A DNA stretch of 64,000 bases from positions 28,138,994-28,202,993 of the forward strand of contig NC_087252.1 in NCBI RefSeq assembly GCF_037042905.1, read 5' to 3'. The position numbers were made by a program, and so were the translations under genes. The notes beneath the pieces were generated by a model. The model had not been told where the DNA came from. It made no database searches and saw only the letters and a program-made list of their open reading frames with translations. The DNA is from Lytechinus pictus (taxonomy: Eukaryota > Echinodermata > Echinoidea > Temnopleuroida > Toxopneustidae). Positions within the stretch are counted from its first letter, which is position 1; each line of letters opens with the position of its first letter. Of this stretch, positions 20,591 through 64,000 are shown in pieces.

Positions 20591-21712
20591 ACACCTACAA
20601 ATGGATCCTTTGTCATATGAAATTTATGAATTTTGATGCAAAATATGCCCATGCAGTGCAAGCTTGGTCTGTAGATAGTCTTGTACGTACAACACGTGCG
20701 CTGCAAACACGAGTGTTTTTACTTGTGGTGCCTGCGGTCTCGATGCGTGGGTGCAATAGACAAGATTGTATGGATACAAAAATTGCACGATGAATGGGTC
20801 CAAAATTGCACCTGTGAGGACTTCATTGTAAAATGGGCGGAATGATCAATAAACAAACAATAATAATAATAATAATAATAATAACATTTGTAGGGCGCTT
20901 TATACTGGTGTTTCAAAGCGCACAGGTTGGCAGATTATATTAATATACAGTCAATCGGTCAAAAAAAAAACAAAAAAAAAAAAAAAAATGATAAGGATCC
21001 ATCTAGGTGTCATATAAATGGTGATAGCTCAACTTGGATATTAGACCAAATGTGTCTAGCCTTACTGGATATTAGAATGGTTTATGGGCTAAATAGCAAT
21101 TTGTCCGAGTTCAGAGACAAATAAAGTCATGCGGGAGAAGATAAATGTAGATAAGCAGACAAACTGAGTGTATTTTGTATCTTACCATTAATTTTGGTTG
21201 CTCAATCTGATGAGCGAGACAATGTCTAAGCACCATGAATGCATATCAGTATGTGTACAAGTCCCATATTGTTTATTTTTACTCGAGAGGGACAAATGAA
21301 ATTCAAGAAACATGTATTTGTGTTCTTAACCTTGTGTTATTCAGTTTGTGTGATTCGCAAGGGAGGAGGGGGTTACAGTGAAATTCTTTGTGATATTTAT
21401 ATACATTCGTAATGCCTTTCTTGGTCTTGGGATAGATTAAAGAGGAAGTACACTTTACATGGAATCAAATTGTCAAAAAAAATTTGTAAAGGTCTGACCT
21501 CCCCCCCCCCCCCCTTTTTTTTATTCTTTATATACAAGGTCTGTGTTCTTGCGCTCTATTTGAGAATCTGGTTTCGCCCCTGGAACCTAGAATAATCGAT
21601 GGGACCACTTGGTCATAGAAGACGATGCCTTAACCTGTTGACTACTGGTTACTGTACATCCTGTAGGCTTTGTACAGGGATCACCCGGTTCTAGGAGCCA
21701 ATGGCCTGTATT
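20591..21712. mobile_element. Gene-free stretch with a LINE 3' tail
   Basis: At 20859-20925 (minus strand) GCGCTTTGAAACACCAGTAT, AAAGCGCCCTACAAATG and a (TTA)n tail match the 3' end of the non-LTR element at 8898-9405. An A-rich run lies at about 20960-20989 and a C run near 21501-21514. The rest is unremarkable; the small ORFs show no domain. Confidence 0.55.
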
Positions 21713-22008
21713 CTGAAGTCGGGTTTAACTTAAACTCAGGTTTAAAGTTGTGGTTTAAGAATGGATAGCCAAATGTTACATAAATCACTAACAGTAGCGA
21801 TATCATATTTCAGCTCATTTGGCTCTCATATCATTCATAATTGTCTAGGAAGTATACAAAGATGGTTGTCTTCACCATCGATGAATCAGAGCACAGTAAA
21901 CATAAGAAACATACAACTTAATAAAATTTTGACACTTTTGGCTTCCCATAATTTTAGCACAGAGTTAGACCATGGTCTAAGTTAAACCTGACTTCAGAAT
22001 ACGGGCCA
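21713..22008 (+). mobile_element. MITE of the GGCCCGTATTCTGAA family, second full copy
   Basis: GGCCTGTATTCTGAAGTCGG at the left faces CCTGACTTCAGAATACGGGC at the right. The body matches 15310-15618 in order (AAAGTTGTGGTTTAA, TCAGCTCATTTG, TTTGGCTTCCCATAAT, AGAGTTAGACCATGG). ORF-like frames inside are chance. Confidence 0.85.
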
Positions 22009-22199
22009 ATGGGTTAGGAGACCCCTCAAACTGTCTCACCAAGACTTACAGCAAATTGAACTCTGGCATCCTTTCATCTCATCTGTCCAGCTCTCCACTC
22101 TCCCCCTTGTCCTTCTCACTTCCGTCTTCACGTACTCCTTTCTTTCTATCCATCCTTTCTGTCTTCCTTTCATTCTTCATTAACTCTCTTGATCTCTCT

Positions 22200-22370
22200 T
22201 ATGGAGCGTTGCAAGAAACTTAACTTGCGATCAATTGCAAGAAACTTAACTTGTGGTCAATTGCAAGAAACTTGCGATCAATTGCAAGAAATTTAACTTG
22301 CGATCAATTGCAAGAAACTTAACTTGTCATCAATTGCAAGAAACTTAACTTGCGATCAATTGCAAGTTTA
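22200..22370 (+). repeat. 26-base tandem repeat, about six units
   Basis: The unit AACTTGCGATCAATTGCAAG followed by AAACTT repeats with small changes (GCGATC, GTGGTC, GTCATC); one unit lacks five bases. CTTGC..GCAAG within each unit is itself inverted, so every unit can form a small hairpin. CAATTGATTGCAAATATT near 22515-22540 continues the theme outside the array. Confidence 0.85.
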
Positions 22371-22545
22371 TTTTTTGATCCCTAAATCAATCATAACTTT
22401 TCAAATTAATAGCGAATTTGCGATTGATTGCCAATCTCCTTCTTGAAACAAGGAGTGTAATCTGATTTGCTGCAGCTAAAATTGATCTGTCAACTGTAAA
22501 ATTTGAACGGAATATTTGCAATTGATTGCAAATATTTCCTGCGAC

Positions 22546-22735
22546 ACCCCCTTTGAGTCCGAGCATTTAGTCATTTTTCACCTTTCTCCCTCTTTCATCC
22601 TTTACTCCTCCTTTTCTCATCCTCTCCCTTTTCCTTTCCTCCTCTTTACTGTCCCATTCGCTCACTCCATCTATGCCTATGTCTCTCTCCCTCTCTCTCT
22701 GTCCCTCTTTTTCTATTTCTGTGCCCCGTCTTAAA
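22546..22735 (+). repeat. CT-rich low-complexity DNA
   Basis: Pyrimidine-rich, with TCTCTCCCTCTC-type runs. ORFs here are Leu/Ser/Pro-rich artefacts of composition. Confidence 0.75.
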
Positions 22736-22998
22736 AAGAGTTGCGATTGATCCGATCAACAACAACTATGGAAAGCCAACAACGTCTACATCTAAAATGC
22801 ATGTTATTTTCTAGATATGACGTACATATTCATAGATTCATTGTTTACTTGACAATTATGTGTGCTTCTCTTTGGTCACAAAGTACATTCTGCAAACTTT
22901 CTGAAGAAAAAAATTATGACTGATGGATATCCATATAGTTGAGATTGATTGGATCAATCGTAAATCTTTGCAAGAGAGGGCCCAGATCCCCTTCTACC
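22730..22998 (+). mobile_element. MITE with GCGATTGATC ends
   Basis: AAAGAGTTGCGATTGATCCG and CAACTATGGAAAGCC at the left face ATATCCATATAGTTGAGATT and GATTGGATCAATCGTAAATC at the right, ending TTTGCAAGAGAGGGCCC. A second copy lies inverted at 60663-60933 and shares CAACTATGGAAAG, GGTCACAAAG-like and TTCTGAAG/TTTCCG segments. Confidence 0.75.
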
Positions 22999-23275
22999 CC
23001 TTTTTATCTCTCCCCAGTCTTTTTCTCCCCCCCCCCCCTCCACTTCCTCCTCACTCTCGCATCCTAGTCATCCTTTCACCTCCCCCTGCCCTTTCTCCCC
23101 CCCTCTCCTTTCTCTCTCCCTCCCATTACCCTCTCTATCTTTTCAGTCTCCTCGCCCTAGTCTCTCTCTCTCTCTCCCCTTCCCTCTTCCCCTCCCCTAC
23201 CTCTCTCCCTCTCTCTCACCCAACCTCTTTCTCTTGCCTCTTTGCCCTAACTCTCACTCCACCTCCAACAACAAA
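22985..23275 (+). repeat. CT-rich low-complexity tract
   Basis: About 290 bases of almost pure pyrimidine on the + strand, including a C run at about 23028-23039. The apparent 129-codon Pro/Leu/Ser frame is a composition artefact. Confidence 0.85.
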
Positions 23276-25448
23276 TAAACTACACTTCTATAAAAGCAAC
23301 AGACAAACTTAAAATTTCACTGAAATCACAAGATTTTTAATAAAATAATGCACAGCCCTAGGGAACTTACTTCCACACATAAATAATCTTTTTGCCTTGT
23401 TACTTGATTTTACTCTGCGCACAAAATTTGTGATTTTCCAACAAATAGTTCTTAAGTTAATTCAAACCCTTCACCCCCTCCTACGAGCGGCTGGGCCTCT
23501 TTTTATTTACAATGCCTTCTCTAGGCAAACACGCGCAGATATCGACTCCTTCCCACAAATATTCAAAGAGAACAGAAAACTGTTTTTCAAACATCAAAAT
23601 AAAAGTTTTCCTCTTCTCAAAATATGTGCACCTTTTTTCCATCTCTTCAATAATTCATTAAGCTGCTTTTGTGGTTAACATTTAAATCCACTTTTTTTTC
23701 TAACACGCTATTTCTCTGAACAATAAATATCATGTGTACAATACTTACACTCACTAACACTGAATTGAACCACTTCCCTTTGTCGGCAAGACTATATAAT
23801 ATAAATTCAGGTAGTTATTTTATTTTTCTACAACTATTCATAGCAGAGAGTCAAAATATTAAACAATCTGCTTCAAAAATACTATTGCAGGGCTTCAAAC
23901 ACATCTCCAATTTCAACAAGAATATTTCACTATTCAAATAAACTAGCGATTTATTCAAGTATTAAATTTCAACAAATACAATTCAATTTCAATTAATTAT
24001 GTTTACTTTAAGTACATTAATGCACAATATACGACTGGAAAATAGTCTAAATTTGAGTTGCTTTTAAGCTAGCTGTTCCTACAAAAAGGACACAAAACAT
24101 ACATGAAAATAAAAGTAATTTCAATCAAAATTCTGGCCAATAAAGTGGCAGTGATACACTGATCTCTGAATATTAATTATGGTATCTTAGAGAAGCCAAA
24201 TACTGTATACTACAATAATTAAATATGATTCTTTTATAACCCTTCGAAAAATATAGATTGAATTTTTGTCAAATTCTCTCACAGAGCAGACTTAATATTT
24301 TTAAAAATTTCAATAATTTGTTTCCACGTAATCACATTTCTCTCTTTTTCACAGTTATTCAACAATTTGTTCATAAAAAAAGATTATGCCATGAAGACAT
24401 ACAATTACCCTTCCATCATCTTATTTTCAATTCATTACAAAAATAGCTTTCTTTTACGTCACTGCGATATCTAGAAGGTTGAACTTATATAAGAAACCAT
24501 TTTTTTGTTGTTGATTGCCAGTGTCTTTCGGCTCTGTAAATCAATTATAATCATAATCAACTCATGCTTTTCCTTTCATCAGAAAAATGACATAAGGTTC
24601 TTGTGACAGCCTTATTAGTCGAGTCTACTCGCATTTGGATGATATAAATCTGACTGATTTAGGAGAAGTTCAACTTAAAAGAGGTACAAGTTAACCTGCT
24701 TAAGTTGACCTTTCCTAAGTCAAATATTCGTGGAGGCAATTTTTGAGACAAGATTATGCAAAACGTGTAATTCATGTGTTGACCGGATTTCCATGGTCCC
24801 ATTGGATATTTTAGAGCAAGTAATTAAATTCAATGAGAAATACAACTCAAGGGACACAAAAACTGTCTTCTTATAACTGCAGTAGCTTCAAAGTTTTCAA
24901 ATAAATTTTGTCGAATTCAATCTCAAATAAAAACAAAAATAACAGCGATCCTATGCAAAATTATGATGTGGCATATCGAACGTTTGACCTCTGAATACAT
25001 AAACTCTTTGGCTCTCGAAAAAGAGGTCTTATAACATAGATACCTGTCATTTCGTCAAATGTACAATCCTATTTACATGGTAGTGTGGCTTGCATCGATA
25101 AGTGCTTGTACAACATATCTACCATCGAAATTGTCGAGACAAAACATAAATATTATTTTCTTATTTTTCGCAGTTGACTAACTTATCGTGTAAATCAGGC
25201 TCGCAAATCATTGCTAAAGAATATGCAGAACACAGCGTATAGGCAACATATCTGCAGCAATGAATAGAACATTGTGGTAATTCACAGAACCTATATCATC
25301 TTTTCATAAATACATGTAGCTTATTAGCAAGACGTATAACGAAACATAAAAATGACTATCCAAGCTTTCCACGTTACCGGTTTCACAAAGAGTTTTTTTT
25401 TTTGGACGAGTACTGATCTAAAGGTGGAAACGTGGAATTTCTTGAAAT
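23276..25448. other. Gene-free AT-rich stretch
   Basis: Intergenic DNA between the two 3' ends. Several 60-90-codon frames are present but none shows a domain or splice context. No SINE, MITE or RNA gene recognised. It could hold distal 3' UTR of the SIK gene, which I cannot delimit. Confidence 0.4.
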
Positions 25449-25592
25449 CGGGGGAGGTTGCACGAAACAAATGGGTGGTTTTCACTGACTATTGTTATAA
25501 GCTACTGCAAATCCAAGCATTCTGATTGGCTGAGAGTAATTAAATTAGTGAAAATCACTGACAATATGCACCATGAAACACTCCCCAGAATA
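25449..25592 (+). mobile_element. Hairpin MITE with ATTGGCTGA core
   Basis: The left part TTTTCACTGACTATTGTTAT faces AAAATCACTGACAATATGCA at the right, ending CATGAAACACTCCCC. Between them lies ATTCTGATTGGCTGAGAG. Related to the elements at 1573, 32390, 37136, 58461 and 58621. Confidence 0.6.
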
Positions 25593-27853
25593 GGCCTATT
25601 TTACCTACAACATTACAATAAAACTGCAGCACAGATATAAAAAACAAGACTTTCCTTTCGCGCCGACCTTTTTCTAACCGATCGACAAGCTGTACCACAT
25701 ACTCGTACAAACAACACACAAAAATATAACACATTATGAACATGGGAACTCAAAGTCCCCCCCCCCTCTCTCTCTCTCTCTCTTTCTCTCGCTTTAAAAA
25801 TATATCAATAAATAAATCATCGTTTTTTTCTTGGTTACAAATAAAATGGCAACTGTTTCGAGCAAGCTATATGTCTACTCCAGCAAAATCAAAGCACCAA
25901 AATAGCCGTTATGACGAACATCAATGTAAAGAATCTGTTGCCTCTCGGTATGCTATCAGTAACGACGTCTTCTGTCTTTGTCACAAAGTTTGGTATATAA
26001 TCCCGAATGGCCGTCTCTAAGCGCGTGTCTAAACAACTAAGGGGCTGAGATGGATAAACTATTATCTATACTATACACCCATAGAGGTGCAGTGTATGAT
26101 AGAGCAGCAGTGGTAGCACAACAAAAAAGGGGGGGGGGGGTAGGTAACGCGATGGGAACCATGTACATGAAGATGAAAATAACCATCAAATTTTTATTTT
26201 ATGTTCATGGTCAACCACTCCACCAACTTTCTAATTCGTTCCGTGGCCCCCAAATGGGCCTGGAAACAGATGTACGATATTCTTCTAAGATGCAGTGTAA
26301 CATAGTTATCATTTTGAAAATGCAACTTTTACACGAATCCATTTCATCATGGTATCAACGTATCATAATGGGAAATGAAGTGGTTTAAACAGACAGCAAC
26401 TGCATGAGTTTCTTACTGGCAGGTCAATGTTCTGTGCCTATTAAACGTTGTATTTGAGTGCATTATCATCCCAAAATCAAACATTAAAACTATACCCAAT
26501 CAAAGACTTTCTTATTGTGCTACATCAGAATACGTGATGCTGATTGGCTAGCGGTGGATGAGCTGGTTGCTATTAGGCCCTGTCTCGCAAATGGCTGTGA
26601 CTGATCCCGTCTCTTTGTCAGATGGGGGCCTGATATATCTATTTTAACAAGAGCCATTGAAATTTAATGATTGTTGTTAGAAGATCCAGATCCCCTTCTA
26701 ATAAAACATCTCATACTCATCATCTTGCTTGGGCATTACCGTAATTACTCACACTTGCGACCATTAAAACAGTCTAAATGCCCTCGGCCATGCCTCGGGC
26801 GTGTTGGAACTGTTCCGAAGGTGCCTTGTGCCCATAATTCTTACTACTTCCCTTCAAGATGTGTATTATTTGTATACTAATTACTCCTGAGTCCTCTGAA
26901 ATGGTGAAGCATCACTTATCCAGTGATACAGAATATGGGACTTTCAATGGACGGCACAGTATGATAAAAAATCTACCCCCCTCTCAAAATTCAAAGACAA
27001 TGAAGTCAAGCTTTGACGATGCTTAGCTGTGATCTTATCTTTAACAAGAGGAACTTTACTAAACTTTCGGGTAATATAACTTACTATGAACACCATTAAA
27101 AGGATATAGTAATGCCTATTGTCTAGTAAACAGATATGTGAACATAATATAGAGCAGTGAAAAATAGAGTGCAGTTCGCATATTGTAATTGTATGCATAG
27201 AATAAACTATTTCAGCTTCAGCATACGTAGCTTTGCAATACATATTCCTATATATGGTAGCCTTTTATAGGCAAATTAAGCCCTCACAAGGGATCCCCCA
27301 GAAACTTTAAGACTGAATAATACATGGCTTTTCTCATTTTGTTTTGCTTAAGCAGGATACTAAAATATGGTATTCATATAGGAAGCAATGTGACTGTTTT
27401 CTTCACAAACTTGTATTTTTCAAATGTGTTTCGTGCTGACAAATATTCAGCTCTAATGCATATATTGAGCAGGCAGTGTGGAAATTAGTTGGGCAGCATA
27501 CATAAATTGCTAAGTAAACTAGTCTTACTTATTTATGAGGACCAATAATGAATCTTCATTCCGTAGGTCGCTACTTTCAAGAAGATCAACAGTCCAATAG
27601 AAATTGCCTCTAAGTCAGACTATTCCTTATTTCTGCAATGTCTATTTTGAGATGAGCTGGCCAGCATGATTTGGGTCACCTTTTTCACAAAACAAACAAA
27701 GAGCTAGCTTTTGCACATCGGTTGACTGCTGACTGTTTAGAGCTACTCTAGTAGTAACGTTTGCCATTCTCAAACTTTGAGGGGATTTGCGAGAAAATTG
27801 CAATAAATTTTTAGTCAAGTCTGGATCCATCATATATCCTGCCATCGATTGGA
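25593..27853. other. Gene-free stretch
   Basis: A (CT)n run lies at about 25757-25790 and a G run of 10 near 26131-26140. 26115-26250 ends CGTTCCGTGGCCCC and may be a decayed relative of the 6473-type MITE. No exon found. Part may be 3' UTR or downstream DNA of the SIK gene. Confidence 0.4.
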
Positions 27854-28347
27854 GGGGGTGTTTCACAAAGCCATTTTAAGTCTGATTAATCATCACTCTT
27901 AAATTCGAAATTGCATGTGGTCTAAAATAATGATAATAATGAGGCATTTATATTGCGCCATCTATATAGAGATAATCTATTCTTAGGTGCATTGTTAATA
28001 TTATTATTATCATTACCCTAGCTTTAGCTCAAGCAGCCTTCGAGCACTCGGTGCATTTCAAGGAATTAATTATGCTGGGTACCCATTCACCTCACCTGGG
28101 TTGAATGCAGCATAATGTGGGTAAATTGTTGCTAAAGGAAAACACGCCATGGCTGGAATTCGAACCCACGTCCCTCTGATTGAGAGACGAGACTCGTAAC
28201 CATGAGACCACGGCAATCATCATGGATTCACAAAATAATGCACCATTGCAATACAAAGACCATGCTCATGGGATATGAGATGTTAACTCTCGTGTTAGAA
28301 CTCAAGCATGACTATAATTCAGACTTAACTCCATGTGAAACGCCCCC
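27854..28347. mobile_element. MITE split by a SINE
   Basis: GGGGGTGTTTCACAAAGCCA at the left faces CTCCATGTGAAACGCCCCC at the right; AAGTCTGATTAATC / GACTATAATTCAGACTT also pair. The SINE at 27933-28231 lies between the arms. Without the insert the MITE would be about 185 bases. Confidence 0.75.
27933..28231 (-). mobile_element. tRNA-derived SINE inserted in a MITE
   Basis: Minus strand: the B box GGTTCGAATTCC, the body ACCCAGGTGAGGTGAATGGG and the (ATT)n tail (27933-27940) match the SINE at 1898-2170. The direct repeat AAAATAATG at 27924-27932 and 28232-28240 fits a target-site duplication from LINE-driven insertion. Confidence 0.8.
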
Positions 28348-29134
28348 TTTGCCTGTTTTTGCAACAGACAGTGTTCATTCATTTTCAACAACTAAAATCA
28401 ATCAAGACTTGCAATTGAGAATTGTACAACGGATTCTCGCAAACCCCCATCGAATTCTAATAACAGTGACACTTTCACAGGCTGTTTAATTACAGATGCA
28501 AATTCAGTCCATCCCATTCCTTGTCAAACATGAAATACTACTAGCAGAACATCTCTTGCAAAGGACTGAAACAAATAGGGCAGGGATTTAGCATGGCTAA
28601 CACATATTCAAATATTCTCTACCTCACGTAGAAAATAAATCAATTCCTACATGACAAAATCCTGCTTGATTTTTCCCTGGCAAGAGTAAATTTCTTGAGG
28701 AATACATTGTCTCTTTTTCATCAACGAGATAAATGAACACTGACTTTGGTATGGTTGCTTGGTTAAAATAAAACATTTCTCCTATCAACATTTCTATGAT
28801 ATAATGACATTTCAAAATATTATTTACCAAAAAATATGTTTTCTTCTTCTGATCTCTTCTCAAGCCATCCCTGGCTACTGGAAATTGCACCGATTCTGGC
28901 AATTGTTTCCACTTTCTACGACACAATCTTTTCTTCAATAAGTACACTCTGTGGATACATGGGCATATACACGTAATATCCACATACCTCAAATTATTGA
29001 GGGTCTACACCCAAAAAAATAAAGATCATCATCGATTCACAAAATTCCAAACAAAATCGCTGTACCAGCCAGCACTTCTAAAATGATATCTAAAAAATGA
29101 GCTATGGATCCACAAAATAGTGGCATAGTCACTG
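28348..29134 (-). other. Probable proximal 3' UTR of the SIK gene
   Basis: Lies directly downstream of the SIK stop codon. AT-rich, without other gene or repeat recognised. I could not identify a convincing poly(A) signal, so its extent is unknown. Confidence 0.4.

Positions 29135-64000
<34,866 letters not shown>

Noticed and set aside
22200..22370. CRISPR-like array
   Set aside because: Units are directly adjacent without spacers, and the genome is clearly eukaryotic with spliced genes.

Overview
The window looks like nuclear DNA of a deuterostome invertebrate, most likely an echinoderm of sea-urchin type. That is inference from gene content and repeat style: AT-rich, intron-rich DNA, short exons with GT..AG borders, tRNA-derived SINEs with ATT tails, very many palindromic MITEs, and long homopolymer G or C runs. 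No bacterial-type gene density, operon, rRNA or CRISPR array is present. I ran no search; family names come from reading the translated exons against remembered family signatures.

Two protein-coding genes are supported, arranged tail to tail. On the + strand, 10530-18086 is a complete four-exon gene for the mitochondrial large-subunit ribosomal protein L41 (MRPL41, 122 residues by my splicing), including an in-frame 36-base micro-exon and a final exon ending in TGA. On the - strand, 63463 down to 29135, are seven exons of a salt-inducible kinase of the SIK1/2 class, most like SIK2 (857 residues visible). They cover the kinase domain from the VAIK lysine, the activation loop, a UBA-like domain and a long tail with two PKA/14-3-3-type serine sites and a Gln-rich stretch. 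All six splice junctions keep frame. The first exon or exons (start codon and glycine-rich loop) lie beyond base 64000.

The rest is repeat-rich non-coding DNA. 1-10400 is intergenic, packed with hairpin MITEs, SINE pieces and two non-LTR retrotransposon 3' ends. 10630-17918 is the MRPL41 introns, with TIR elements, a fresh 200-base tandem duplication and a large palindrome. 18087-29134 is the intergenic stretch between the two 3' ends; it holds a 1.42 kb foldback element that carries a hAT-type MITE with an 8-base target duplication and appears to sit inside a SINE. 30899-63346 is SIK introns (one about 16 kb), with SINEs, MITEs, simple repeats, two related 'aacacactgtg' minisatellite arrays, a broken SAP-like ORF and a G-quadruplex motif.

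The most unusual material is the layered transposon structure (18770-20320, 27854-28347, 10707-11330), the MRPL41 micro-exon, the last MRPL41 intron (which seems built from repeated copies of one sequence block), and a hairpin family carrying an ATTGGCTGA core at several sites. I found no new enzyme system or defence locus.
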